Assembly: GCF_001021975.1 (NCBI RefSeq)
Contig: NZ_CP009928.1
Coordinates: 2,046,001 to 2,110,000 of the forward strand
Reading direction: 5' to 3'
Source: Chryseobacterium gallinarum
GTDB taxonomy: Bacteria > Bacteroidota > Bacteroidia > Flavobacteriales > Weeksellaceae
DNA: 64,000 nt
The notes beneath the pieces were generated by a model. The model was not told where the DNA came from. It ran no database searches and saw only the letters and a list, made by a program, of their open reading frames with translations. Of this stretch, positions 26,939 through 35,410 are shown one piece after another (position 1 is the first letter of the stretch; the number at the start of each line of letters is the position of its first letter). Both the position numbers and the translations under genes were made by a program.

Positions 26939-29050
26939 TTAGTCTTTATTTTTTACCAATACCCATCCTGAGTATTTTGTTTCAGTATTGTTTTTATCGT
27001 TTTCATTCCATGAAATGGTATACCAGTAGGTTCCTGTCGGGATTTTTTTGCCGAAAGCTGTTCCGTCCCATGTGAAATTTCTTACTTTATTGGCTTCATG
27101 AAGTTTGTTTCCATATCTGTCATATACAATAAACACAAGGTTCTTTTTGTATGCTAATGCAGAATAATCAATAACATCATTGATGTTGTCTCCGTTTGGA
27201 GTAATGGCATTGATCAGATTTGGAACCGTAATCGTAATCTGAACAGGGTTACAGTTGAAAGAATCTTTTACGAAAACTTTATTTTCTCCTCTTGGAAGTC
27301 CTGAGAAAACATTGGATTCCTGCCAGTTAACCCCGTCTATAGAATACATATAAGGAGGCGTTCCGCCGGCAACGTAAATGCTGATATTGTTGTTGGAAAT
27401 ATCTATACTTGAAATAACAGGCTGCTGAGTAGGCTGAACCTTTACTTCCTGCAGTGTAAAGCATTTTCCTGTTTTAAGCTTAACCCAATAAGAACCGATT
27501 CCAACATTGCTGATGGATTGAGTGGTTTCTCCTGTGCTCCATTCGTATCCGTCGAATCCAGGTCCGGCATCTAATGTTGTTTTGCTTTCAGCACAGATGG
27601 TTTTGTCTTTCAGTACAGCAGATTTTACCGGAGGAAGAACATTTAAGGTGATTTTTGAAATAGCATAACATTGTCTCTCATTGGTTACTCTCACATATAC
27701 GGTAGTGCTTGTAGAGAGATAAACATTAGCGTTTAGAATAGCATTTGTTTCACTTTGGGCATCCGCTAATGTCTTATAGTATTTTATAACAGTTCCTGTA
27801 GGGACCGGATTAGGAAGTCCGATATCTGCTTTTGCAAGATCAAATGTTGAGAAAGTAATATTGTTTTCAATATAACATTCGCTAAGCTGTGCGTCCTTTA
27901 AAACAACAGTCGGGTAGAATTGCAGTTTAATGGTGGTGGTTGCGATACATCCGAATGAGGAAATTACTTTTGCATATACTGTAGTTTCCGGAGAAACATA
28001 ATTGGTAGGATTTGTAATTTCATTGGTCTCTGCATTCATATCTGCAAGAGTCGGGTAATATTTGATTGTGGCTCCTGTACCTCCAAATACGCCGGCGGTA
28101 GTTAAATCGTATTTTCCTGTGCCTGCTCCATTGTTATTACACGCTAAAAGGGTAGCTGGAGTTGCCGTGATACCTACATTAACAAACTTGAACTTTCCTG
28201 TAATAAAGCAGCCGTTCATCGGGTTGCCCGCATTATTGGGATCGTGATATACAACTCTGTAGTAATAAATTGTTGTACCGTTTACCGTTGCTGTCGTAAG
28301 TGGGTTGGTACCGGTAAGGGCATCATTGATTTCATTATGATAGGTTACCTGGAAGTTGGTACTGTTTCCGTTAATAATTCCTGCTGTAAGGGTTGTGAAG
28401 TTAAATTGAGTTGGAAGCCCACATACCATAACCTGGCTTGGATCTGAAGGATTGGCTGCCGGAATTCCGGGAGTGATAAATGGATAAGGAGCTAAGCTGG
28501 CATCATTAAAGGCAGAGCTTAAGCTGGCAGTTCCTGACCATACCAGGGAGAATCCGTTTGGTGATTTACTGTAGTTATCAACCACCAGGTAATAAGTATC
28601 CCCAAGTGCTGCATCTATATAAGGGCTCCATTTTCCACTGTTTCCACTGGCCGGAGGAATAGCAAGATCCAGGCCGGTATCTCCAGGAGTACCTGAGTAG
28701 TTACATCTCAGAGGAGCTACAAAAACGTGCTGGTCATTCTGTAAAGACGGGCATCCGTTCGGGGTAGGACCGTACACGGCGAAATCGTAATCATCATCCG
28801 GGTCGTTAGGCTTGATCGTAAAAGCAAGAGTTCCTGCACTTGATACCGTGAAAGTGTACCATACTGTATAGCGCTCATTTGTAGATAAGCACCCCCCATT
28901 TTGATTGAGGATTTCTAAAATGTTCCCCGGCCCTGTAGGGGTATAGGAAATATCAGAATTTCCACAGAGAGGAATTGCAGAAGGACAATCTGATTGCGAA
29001 TAAAACGCCTGTGAAATAAATAAAATTAAAAGAAGTAGTATTTTTTTCAT
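26939..29050 (-). CDS. T9SS type B sorting-domain protein with N-terminal PPC-like domain
   Basis: This 703-residue secreted protein starts at ATG 29050 (MKKILLLLILFISQAFYSQ, a signal peptide). Residues about 20-190 (IPLCGNSDISYTPTGPG, VWYTFTVSSAGTLAFTI, YYLVVDNYSKSPNGFSLVW) resemble pre-peptidase C-terminal (PPC)-like beta-sandwich modules. Ig-like repeats follow (NNNGAGTGKYDLTTAG, ATTTIKLQFYP), then the C-terminal sorting domain (AITPNGDNINDVIDYSAL ... GWVLVKNKD). It should be exported through Sec and T9SS. The upstream 478 bases hold a decayed relative. The nearest good -7 box is about 270 bases away, upstream of the remnant, so the leader may be long. Ligand or role is unknown; an adhesin is plausible. 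Confidence 0.87.
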   Translation of the reverse strand: MKKILLLLILFISQAFYSQSDCPSAIPLCGNSDISYTPTGPGNILEILNQNGGCLSTNERYTVWYTFTVSSAGTLAFTIKPNDPDDDYDFAVYGPTPNGCPSLQNDQHVFVAPLRCNYSGTPGDTGLDLAIPPASGNSGKWSPYIDAALGDTYYLVVDNYSKSPNGFSLVWSGTASLSSAFNDASLAPYPFITPGIPAANPSDPSQVMVCGLPTQFNFTTLTAGIINGNSTNFQVTYHNEINDALTGTNPLTTATVNGTTIYYYRVVYHDPNNAGNPMNGCFITGKFKFVNVGITATPATLLACNNNGAGTGKYDLTTAGVFGGTGATIKYYPTLADMNAETNEITNPTNYVSPETTVYAKVISSFGCIATTTIKLQFYPTVVLKDAQLSECYIENNITFSTFDLAKADIGLPNPVPTGTVIKYYKTLADAQSETNAILNANVYLSTSTTVYVRVTNERQCYAISKITLNVLPPVKSAVLKDKTICAESKTTLDAGPGFDGYEWSTGETTQSISNVGIGSYWVKLKTGKCFTLQEVKVQPTQQPVISSIDISNNNISIYVAGGTPPYMYSIDGVNWQESNVFSGLPRGENKVFVKDSFNCNPVQITITVPNLINAITPNGDNINDVIDYSALAYKKNLVFIVYDRYGNKLHEANKVRNFTWDGTAFGKKIPTGTYWYTISWNENDKNNTETKYSGWVLVKNKD

Positions 29051-29110
29051 TGTTAAAATGATTTTATGAAACAAAATTGAAATGAATAATTTTACCATCA
29101 TTGCTTTATA

Positions 29111-29130
29111 AAGTTGCCACGAAGCAACTT
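29111..29130. other. Short hairpin between the remnant and the downstream T9SS gene
   Basis: AAGTTGC (29111-29117) pairs with GCAACTT (29124-29130) around CACGAA. It may be the old terminator of the decayed gene just upstream on the minus strand, but no strong T-run follows. Confidence 0.4.
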
Positions 29131-29138
29131 GAGTAGTG

Positions 29139-29303
29139 TGCAATTCTCGATTTTATTACGAGCTTCCTGAAAACTTGAGCGAGTTCTCTTTTGTTTCATA
29201 ATTACGGAATACCAGCCTGTTGTAAGGTTTTTCTGTTGAAAGCATGAGCTTGAGCCCATAAACTTACTTTAAAAAAGCATATAGTTAGTAAAAGTTTATT
29301 CAT
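29139..29303 (-). pseudogene. Decayed T9SS type B protein gene: signal peptide fused to C-terminal tail by an internal deletion
   Basis: A start at ATG 29303 gives MNKLLLTICFFKVSLWAQ, a signal peptide close to that of the gene at 22235-24493, and stops after 33 residues. The next bases carry the end of a sorting domain in shifted frames: TTGWYSVI resembles TGTYWYTI, and NYETKENSLKFSG resembles the NEN...NTETKYSG stretch of intact paralogues. The last bases align with the GTAAAAAAC-AGAGAATAA end of those genes. Thus about 700 codons between the two ends are gone, and the tail has frameshifts. A TATATTTG box remains 17 bases upstream. Confidence 0.65.
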
Positions 29304-29320
29304 AAGCTATTATTTTATAG

Positions 29321-29328
29321 CAAATATA
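29321..29328 (-). promoter_or_regulatory. -7 promoter box retained upstream of the decayed gene
   Basis: The plus strand CAAATATA reads TATATTTG on the minus strand. It may still drive transcription through the remnant into the T9SS gene starting at 29050. The rest of 29304-29528 holds only the hairpin at 29448-29480. Confidence 0.45.
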
Positions 29329-29447
29329 AAAAATTATTAATGTTAAATTAAAGATTTTGAGATATATTTAATAAAAATGAATATTAAGCTAAGATATCAC
29401 TTTTTTATTGATCATCGCCAGTCTCCTTTTATTGAAATTTAATAGAT

Positions 29448-29480
29448 AAATTCAGAATAGAAATTTCCTATTCTGAATTT
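29448..29480 (-). terminator. Terminator-like stem-loop after a T9SS gene
   Basis: AAATTCAGAATAG (29448-29460) pairs with CTATTCTGAATTT (29468-29480) over 13 bases around a 7-base loop. It lies about 50 bases past the stop at 29529. Confidence 0.7.
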
Positions 29481-29528
29481 ACCGGCAATAAGCATCCATA
29501 AGTATTTCACTCAAACACTGATTGATGA

Positions 29529-31604
29529 TTATTCTCTGTTTTTTACCATTATCCACCCTGAATACTTGAATGGGGTGTTTTTCTTATCATTTTCATTCCA
29601 TGTCACCGTGTACCAGTATGTCCCTGTCGGAACTTTTTTCCCGGCTATTGTTCCGTTCCATTTATACCCGTTTAACCTGTCAGCCTGATGTATTTTAGAG
29701 CCATATCTGTCGAAAATAGTAAATACAAGATTTTGCTTATCTGCCAGTGCGGAATAGTCTATCGCATCATTTATACCATCTTCATTTGGTGTGATAACAT
29801 TGATGAGATTAGGAACAACAACTGAAATTTCAACAGGCTTACAGTTGTAAGAATCTTTTACATATATTTTATGGTTTCCTCTTGTAATGTTCGTAAAGAG
29901 ATTGGAGCTTTGCCATTTTATATGGTCCATAGAATATTGATAATCAGGAGTTCCTCCGGTCACATTGATTGTGAGCGTGTTGTTTGATATGTCAATTCCG
30001 GTAATGACCGGGTTCTCAGAAGCATATACCTTTACCGTCTGGGTGGTATAGCAATCCCGGGTCTTTAATTTTACCCAATATGTTCCTACTCCTATATTGC
30101 TGGCTATCTGAGTGGTTGCCCCGGTACTCCATTGGTAACCGTCAAATCCCGGTCCTGCATCCAAGGTCGTTTTGTCTTCCATGCAGATGATTTTATCTAC
30201 CAGTACTTTAGATTTTACAGGAGGAAAGACAACTAAAGTGATTTCGGCGATGGAAAAACAGTTTTGCGAATCCGTTACCCTTACATATACCACCCCGTTG
30301 GGAGCAATGTATGTTGTTGGGTTGGCAATTTCGTTAGTTCCTGCCAGGGCGTCGGTTAAAGACGGGAAATACCTTTTAGTGGTATTGGTTTGGGTGGTTA
30401 CATGAGCGTTATTAAGGTTAAATATTCCTGTTGAAGTGTTTTGCTCCGTGAAACAGGCGCTTATAGAAGCATTTTTCACCTGTACTACAGGATAAAAATC
30501 AAGGGTGATTTTGGCAATGGTGGAACAGCCTTGGGGGTTGGTTATTTTTACATAGACTACCCCGGCTGAAGAAGAATAGGTATAGGGGTTTGTAATTTCA
30601 TTCGTTCCGGTATTTAAATCATTTAAAGTCGGATAATATTTTTTTGTGCCCGTTCCGCTATATACGTTGGCAGTAGTTAAATTGAAAACGGCTATACCTG
30701 AGTTGTTATTATTACACATGGTTAAGATTGCATCATTGGCAGTAATAGAATTATCCTTAAACTTAAAATTGCCGGTTTGTCTGCAGGAATTAACGGGATT
30801 GGTAGGATTGGTAGGATCCTGGTAATGTATGCTATAGTAATAGATGGTTGTTGTTCCAACAGTTTGAGGAGTCGTGATAGGGTTGTTGCCTGAAAGGGCG
30901 TCATTTTGATTGGTGTGATAGGTGACTACAAAATTGCTATTACCATTGAGTATTCCTGGAGTTAAGCTGCTGAAGTCAAAAATGGTTGGATTTGAACAAA
31001 TGCTTACTTCATTTGGGTTGTTTGGATTGGGTGTACCAGGAGGTATAAATGGATGTGGAGTGAGCACAGGATCTGTGAAAGGAGATAATAAAGTAGCGGT
31101 TCCGCCCCATGTTAAAGAAAATCCGGTGGTATTTGCACTGTAATTATTTACTAAAAGGAAGTAGGTTTCTCCCGGTAAAACGTCCATATATTTACACCAT
31201 GCCCCAAAATTTTGTGTCCCGGATCCGGCATATGGAAATGTTGTCGTCATATTAAGACCGGTTGCTCCCGACGTATAGGAGGTGTTGCACCTTATTGTAT
31301 TTCCTTTGTTGTTACAGGTCACATTCGGGCCCCATACATAGAAGTCATAATCTGTTGATGTGCTTTGAAGGGGCGTAATTGTAAAAGTTAATGTTCCCGC
31401 CGTTGCAATAGTGAATTTATACCATACAGAATACTGTTCTGTGAAAGTACCGCAGTTCCCATCAGGTAATTCCTGTACTCCGGGACCATTAGGAGTATAG
31501 GAAATATCAGAACTGCCACAAACGGCTAAGGAAGTAATACAGTCTTGTTGTGCAAAAAAGACCTGGCATATGGACAGAATTAAAAGAAGTAATATTTTTT
31601 TCAT
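29529..31604 (-). CDS. T9SS type B sorting-domain protein with N-terminal PPC-like domain
   Basis: This 691-residue paralogue of the protein at 26939-29050 starts at ATG 31604 (MKKILLLLILSICQVFFAQ). An ATG at 31625 would add seven residues before the signal peptide. The N-terminal domain (LAVCGSSDISYTPNGPG, VWYKFTIATAGTLTFTI, YFLLVNNYSANTTGFSLTW) again resembles PPC-like modules. Ig-like repeats (NNNNSGIAVFNLTTANVY, VYVKITNPQGC, VYVRVTDSQNC) lead to the sorting domain NVITPNEDGINDAIDYSAL ... GWIMVKNRE. Its C-terminus is closest to that of the lectin protein at 19850-22111 (DKQNL, NGYKWNG). Secreted through T9SS; likely a surface protein of unknown ligand. A possible decayed frame lies in its leader. 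Confidence 0.87.
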   Translation of the reverse strand: MKKILLLLILSICQVFFAQQDCITSLAVCGSSDISYTPNGPGVQELPDGNCGTFTEQYSVWYKFTIATAGTLTFTITPLQSTSTDYDFYVWGPNVTCNNKGNTIRCNTSYTSGATGLNMTTTFPYAGSGTQNFGAWCKYMDVLPGETYFLLVNNYSANTTGFSLTWGGTATLLSPFTDPVLTPHPFIPPGTPNPNNPNEVSICSNPTIFDFSSLTPGILNGNSNFVVTYHTNQNDALSGNNPITTPQTVGTTTIYYYSIHYQDPTNPTNPVNSCRQTGNFKFKDNSITANDAILTMCNNNNSGIAVFNLTTANVYSGTGTKKYYPTLNDLNTGTNEITNPYTYSSSAGVVYVKITNPQGCSTIAKITLDFYPVVQVKNASISACFTEQNTSTGIFNLNNAHVTTQTNTTKRYFPSLTDALAGTNEIANPTTYIAPNGVVYVRVTDSQNCFSIAEITLVVFPPVKSKVLVDKIICMEDKTTLDAGPGFDGYQWSTGATTQIASNIGVGTYWVKLKTRDCYTTQTVKVYASENPVITGIDISNNTLTINVTGGTPDYQYSMDHIKWQSSNLFTNITRGNHKIYVKDSYNCKPVEISVVVPNLINVITPNEDGINDAIDYSALADKQNLVFTIFDRYGSKIHQADRLNGYKWNGTIAGKKVPTGTYWYTVTWNENDKKNTPFKYSGWIMVKNRE

Positions 31605-31621
31605 TTTTGTGTTTTTAGATT

Positions 31622-31825
31622 TCATTCATTAGAGATAAGCTCGTCCTGATAGCTTTTTTTTGTTCTCAATCCCAAGCTATGCATGGTATTAGATTTTTGA
31701 AAATCCGATTTAAGTTGTAAAGCCTGTTCATATTATCCACTATAAAAATGAGTCTGATTCTGTACAGATAAGAAGGAGTATGCCCCCAAGTAAGCGGAAC
31801 ACCTATGAATTGAAACATTGTGCAT
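31622..31825 (-). pseudogene. Possible decayed coding fragment in the leader of a T9SS gene
   Basis: One minus-strand frame from ATG 31825 runs 68 codons to TGA 31622, interrupted by a single TAA at 31735-31733. The second half (YEQALQLKSDFQKS ... KKSYQDELISNE) looks like real alpha-helical protein, perhaps the edge of a TPR-type repeat. Its stop overlaps the ATG at 31625. A TATATTTG box lies 22 bases upstream. It may be a gene remnant or chance; the evidence is only codon-like appearance. Confidence 0.3.
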
Positions 31826-31847
31826 AATGAAATAATTTTTTTACAAT

Positions 31848-31855
31848 CAAATATA
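31848..31855 (-). promoter_or_regulatory. -7 promoter box upstream of the T9SS gene ending at 29529
   Basis: The minus strand reads TATATTTG, about 240 bases before ATG 31604. It is the only full -7 match seen in the 31605-32024 interval, so the leader may be long. Confidence 0.4.
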
Positions 31856-31913
31856 AAAAAAATATTATTCTGTTGCGAATTAATTTAAAATATGGCATTT
31901 ATTTTAAATATAT

Positions 31914-31940
31914 ACTAATATTAATGGATATAATATTAGT
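31914..31940. repeat. AT-rich inverted repeat downstream of the MFS gene
   Basis: ACTAATATTA (31914-31923) and TAATATTAGT (31931-31940) are perfect 10-base inverted copies around ATGGATA. It lies 85 bases past the MFS stop and may act as a weak terminator. Otherwise 31856-32024 shows nothing recognisable. Confidence 0.45.
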
Positions 31941-32024
31941 GTTTTAATAAAAAAAAGAAAATTGTACTAGTAAATTGATTAATATGTTGATGTGTAATAT
32001 TTCTTTAATTCAATATAAGAATGA

Positions 32025-33260
32025 TTAATATTGCATCTTCCTCAATTTAGGATTGGTACTTCCTACCAGCAGCGCAATTAAAACAGTCATTGTTCCACCA
32101 AATACAACAGAACGTACAACGCCCAATAATTTGGCCATCAACCCGCTTTCAAACTGTCCCATTTCATTGCTGGACATAATGAATATGGAATTTACACTGA
32201 GGACGCGGCCTCTGATATGATCAGGGGTTTTTAATTGTACAATTGTCCCCCTGATGACCACAGAAATACCATCAAGCATGCCACTCATCACCAGGAACAT
32301 AAAAGACAACCAGTAAAGCCTGGAAAGCCCGAACCCGATAATGCAAAGCCCAAATCCTGCCACTACCGCAAGAAGTATTTTCCCCTGGTTTCTTCTTAAA
32401 GGGACAATCGATAAAGTGGTTATGATGCACATTGATCCGATATCTGAAGCTGCATTGAGCAAACCGAAGCCTTCAGCTCCCGAATTTAAAATGTCTGTTG
32501 CGAATACAGGAATCATGGCTACTGCACCTCCAAAAAGCACAGCAAACATATCAAGACATAATGCCCCTAAAATTTCTTTGGTTTTGAATATATAAGAAAT
32601 CCCTTCACGCATACTCTCTACTACATTCACATTTTCTTTTTTATATTCTGAATACTGTTTATTGAGCTGCCAGAAAAATAATGAAGCAATAAAGATCAGG
32701 GATAAAATAACAATCAAAGTCCACTTTACTCCGAAATAACCTATAAGAATTCCTCCTATAGCATGTCCGCAAACGGAGGATATAAGAAAAGTAGCCTGGT
32801 TCAGGGTGACTGCATTAGGAAGGTTTTCTTTTTTTACAATTTTAGGAATCATGGACGGTACAATAGGCCCGATAAAAGCCCTTGCAATTCCTGTGAAAAA
32901 TATGACGCCATATATATAATAGGTGATCTGATGTCCTGTAAAATGCATTTTCATATTAAAAAAAGCAGGAATAAGCAACAGTCCGATCAGGAAAATATAG
33001 GCATAATTACAAATAAGCAGCAATTTCTTTTTTTCATTCATGTCGATAACATGACCGGCGTATAAAGCACAACTTACTGCCGGAATCACCTCTGAAAGCC
33101 CGATAAGTCCAATTGAAAAGGGATCTTTGGTCAACTGGTATACCCACCATCCCAATAATGTGGCAAGCATCCTGAAAGCTAAAACAATGAAAAATCTTCC
33201 GGTAAGAAGGTTTCTGAACTCAATATTTTGTAATGTTTTTAACGGGGTAAAGGAAATCAT
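32025..33260 (-). CDS. Major facilitator superfamily transporter
   Basis: This 411-residue integral membrane protein has about twelve hydrophobic segments and an MFS A-type motif region (GHVIDMNEKKKLL) after TM2. PSMIPKIVKKENLPNAVTLNQATF in the first half and RGTIVQLKTPDHIRGRVLSVNSIF in the second half resemble the EntS/TetV-like drug or siderophore exporter branch. Substrate cannot be told. ATG 33260 was chosen. A TTG six bases upstream falls inside the TATTTTTG promoter box, which ends only three bases before the ATG, so the message may be leaderless. No operon partner is evident. Confidence 0.88.
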   Translation of the reverse strand: MISFTPLKTLQNIEFRNLLTGRFFIVLAFRMLATLLGWWVYQLTKDPFSIGLIGLSEVIPAVSCALYAGHVIDMNEKKKLLLICNYAYIFLIGLLLIPAFFNMKMHFTGHQITYYIYGVIFFTGIARAFIGPIVPSMIPKIVKKENLPNAVTLNQATFLISSVCGHAIGGILIGYFGVKWTLIVILSLIFIASLFFWQLNKQYSEYKKENVNVVESMREGISYIFKTKEILGALCLDMFAVLFGGAVAMIPVFATDILNSGAEGFGLLNAASDIGSMCIITTLSIVPLRRNQGKILLAVVAGFGLCIIGFGLSRLYWLSFMFLVMSGMLDGISVVIRGTIVQLKTPDHIRGRVLSVNSIFIMSSNEMGQFESGLMAKLLGVVRSVVFGGTMTVLIALLVGSTNPKLRKMQY

Positions 33261-33263
33261 GAG

Positions 33264-33296
33264 CAAAAATAGCCCTAAAAATTTATTTAGGACTAT
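33264..33296 (-). promoter_or_regulatory. Overlapping terminator stem and MFS promoter
   Basis: On the minus strand a stem (33296-33286 with 33279-33269, one mismatch) is followed by TATTTTTG (33271-33264). The T-run of the terminator for the lipoprotein gene upstream is also the -7 box of the MFS gene, whose ATG is at 33260. Confidence 0.5.
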
Positions 33297-33352
33297 TCAT
33301 ATATTGTTTTTTAAAAGATATATTAAATATATTCTGAGAGATAAAATCTATT

Positions 33353-33715
33353 TTAGTCGGCTCTTGAAGAACTAATCACCAGGGCTGCAACTCCCGCTGC
33401 TCCAATAACAGTGGCACCGGCCAGAATCCTGGCTTTGGATCTGTCTTTCACAGCAGCTACTTTAGCTTTAGGTATAATGACTTCTGTACTGTCTTTTTTT
33501 CCTGCGGTTCCTACCAGGTTGTCCCCCATTACATTCCGGAATAATATTTTTTGTTTCGGAGATCCGTCCCTCATGGTAACAACGTATATTTTACCGGCTT
33601 CCAGATTAGAATAATTGTTCTTTGAAATATCCTCACTATATTTTGTGGTAGCACAAGAAGAAACGACAAATAAAGATGTTAATAAAGATGATTTTAACAG
33701 TACAGATGCTTTCAT
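33353..33715 (-). CDS. Small lipoprotein of unknown function
   Basis: This 120-residue protein has a lipoprotein signal (LFVVSSC, Cys at about residue 21). A beta-type region follows (LEAGKIYVVTMRDGSPKQKILFRNV, VGTAGKKDSTEVIIPKAKVAAVKD), then a hydrophobic segment near the C-terminus (ILAGATVIGAAGVAALVI). The region around KIYVVTMRDG has the look of a small SH3-like or Sm-like barrel seen in many Bacteroidota lipoproteins. The terminal hydrophobic helix could insert in the membrane, which is unusual for a lipoprotein. It has a TAAATTTG box 18 bases upstream and its own terminator, so it stands alone. Function unknown. Confidence 0.75.
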   Translation of the reverse strand: MKASVLLKSSLLTSLFVVSSCATTKYSEDISKNNYSNLEAGKIYVVTMRDGSPKQKILFRNVMGDNLVGTAGKKDSTEVIIPKAKVAAVKDRSKARILAGATVIGAAGVAALVISSSRAD

Positions 33716-33733
33716 TATTTTCTTTTAGTTTTT

Positions 33734-33741
33734 CAAATTTA
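33734..33741 (-). promoter_or_regulatory. -7 promoter box of the small lipoprotein gene
   Basis: The minus strand reads TAAATTTG, 18 bases before ATG 33715. No clear -33 element was found. Confidence 0.5.
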
Positions 33742-33784
33742 TAATTTTTTTCGAATATACGTTTTTGGAATTGAAAAAAAGTGT

Positions 33785-35284
33785 CTAAAGCTTGTAAATT
33801 TCTAATAGATCTGCAATTTTCCTGTCGTTGGCTAATCTTGGCGTTTTATTTTGTCCCCCCAGCTTCCCTTGTGATTTTGCATACTCCTGGAAAGCATTTT
33901 TCCTGAGAAGGGTAATATGTAGCTTTTGTAAAATATTCCCTGAGATCAGATCGTCATAATAGGTGTTCCTGTTTCTCAATTGCTGATCCAGTTCATCCCT
34001 GAATAGTTCTATGTTTTCTGGAGCTTTTTCAAACTCAATCAGCCATTCATGGTAAGGGAGTCCTTCCTGCGGGTTTACCTGTGGAGCAAGATGAAACTCG
34101 GTAACCTGAGCGGGATATTTTTCCAGGGTAGCTCTCATCGCTTCTTCTACTTCAAATGCGATAACATGCTCTCCGAATGCGGAAGTGAAATGTTTTGTTC
34201 TTCCACTTACCAAAACCCTGTATGGTTTTTTATCAATAAAACGCACTACATCTCCTATCGAATAAGCCCATAATCCGGAATTGGTAGTCAGGACTAAAGC
34301 ATAATCCTTATGAAGTTCTACATCTTTTAAGGTCAGCCTCCGGGCTCCGGGTTTTCCATATTCTTCCAGTGGAATAAATTCATAGAAGATTCCATGATTG
34401 GTTAATAACAGAAGCCCTTCTTTGGTGTAATCGTCCTGGAAAGCAAAAAAACCTTCAGAAGCGGGAAAGGTCTGAATAATGTCTACCGTTCCTCCCAGCA
34501 AATCTTCCATTTTATCACGATAAGGCTCATAATTTACCCCACCCGTCACAATAAGCTGGAGATTAGGAAAGATCTGCTTTACTTTTTTTCTATGCTTATC
34601 AGTCAATTTTTCAAAATACATGATCAGCCATGGCGGGATTCCTGAAATCAGCGTCATGTTTTCATGTTCCGTTTCTTCAATGATTTTGTCTACCTTGGCC
34701 TCCCAGTCTTCCATGATATTGGTTTTCCAGCTTGGAAGACGGTTTTTCTGAAGATAGCCGGGAATATGATGAGCTACAATGCCGGATAGTCTTCCGGTCT
34801 TTATTCCGAAAACTTCTTCAAGCTCGGGACTTCCCTGTAAAAATATCATTTTGCCGTTAACAAAATCAGCATTGTTTTTTTTAGCGATATAATGGAAAAG
34901 TGCACTTTGGGCTCCGGCAATCTGAAAAGGCATTCCTTCTTTGGATATAGGGATGTATTTGGAACCTGATGTTGTCCCGGAAGTTTTGGCAAAATATTCA
35001 GGAGTATCTGTCCATAAAATATTCGCCTGTCCTTTCTTTACCCTTTCTATATAGGGTTTTAAATCTTCATAATCGGCAACAGGCACCAGGTCCTGAAATT
35101 CTTTTACAGAACGGATGTTTTCAAAATTATGTGTTCTGCCAAAAAGTGTTTTCTGAGCAGTGCTGACAAGAGATAGCAATAGCTCCTCCTGGTTTTTCTC
35201 TGCATTTTTTTTGAATGCCTCTGCTTTTTGAACATGTTTTTTTGCCCAAATAAGTGCCGCTTTTTTCTTGAAGAAGTTTAACAT
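33785..35284 (-). CDS. GH3-family (auxin-responsive-promoter-like) acyl-adenylating protein
   Basis: This 499-residue cytosolic protein has the GH3 fold of the ANL adenylating superfamily. ATP-site motifs are FAKTSGTTSGSKYIPIS near residue 105 and TFPASEGFFAFQDD near 275. LTTNSGLWAYSIGDVVRF near 335 and the hinge segment VSGRTKHFTSAFGEHVIAFEV follow. Plant GH3 enzymes join amino acids to auxin or jasmonate; the substrate of the common bacterial forms is unknown. The promoter box TAAATTTG ends four bases before the ATG, predicting a leaderless message. It stands alone between the small lipoprotein and a basic repeat protein. Family is secure, substrate is not. Confidence 0.9.
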   Translation of the reverse strand: MLNFFKKKAALIWAKKHVQKAEAFKKNAEKNQEELLLSLVSTAQKTLFGRTHNFENIRSVKEFQDLVPVADYEDLKPYIERVKKGQANILWTDTPEYFAKTSGTTSGSKYIPISKEGMPFQIAGAQSALFHYIAKKNNADFVNGKMIFLQGSPELEEVFGIKTGRLSGIVAHHIPGYLQKNRLPSWKTNIMEDWEAKVDKIIEETEHENMTLISGIPPWLIMYFEKLTDKHRKKVKQIFPNLQLIVTGGVNYEPYRDKMEDLLGGTVDIIQTFPASEGFFAFQDDYTKEGLLLLTNHGIFYEFIPLEEYGKPGARRLTLKDVELHKDYALVLTTNSGLWAYSIGDVVRFIDKKPYRVLVSGRTKHFTSAFGEHVIAFEVEEAMRATLEKYPAQVTEFHLAPQVNPQEGLPYHEWLIEFEKAPENIELFRDELDQQLRNRNTYYDDLISGNILQKLHITLLRKNAFQEYAKSQGKLGGQNKTPRLANDRKIADLLEIYKL

Positions 35285-35288
35285 GCCT

Positions 35289-35296
35289 CAAATTTA
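35289..35296 (-). promoter_or_regulatory. -7 promoter box of the GH3-family gene
   Basis: The minus strand reads TAAATTTG, then AGGC, then the ATG at 35284. The -7 box is too close for a normal leader. Confidence 0.5.
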
Positions 35297-35340
35297 TAAA
35301 TAAGTAAAGAATCTGAGCATATTTATCAGGGACAGATATA

Positions 35341-35367
35341 AAAAAACCGATGAAATAGATCCATCGG
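35341..35367 (-). terminator. Terminator of the basic repeat protein gene
   Basis: CCGATG (35347-35352) pairs with CATCGG (35362-35367). On the minus strand the stem is followed by TTTTTTT. Confidence 0.75.
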
Positions 35368-35410
35368 CGTTCGAAATTTGATTATGAAAATAACAACTAT
35401 ATGTTAAAGT

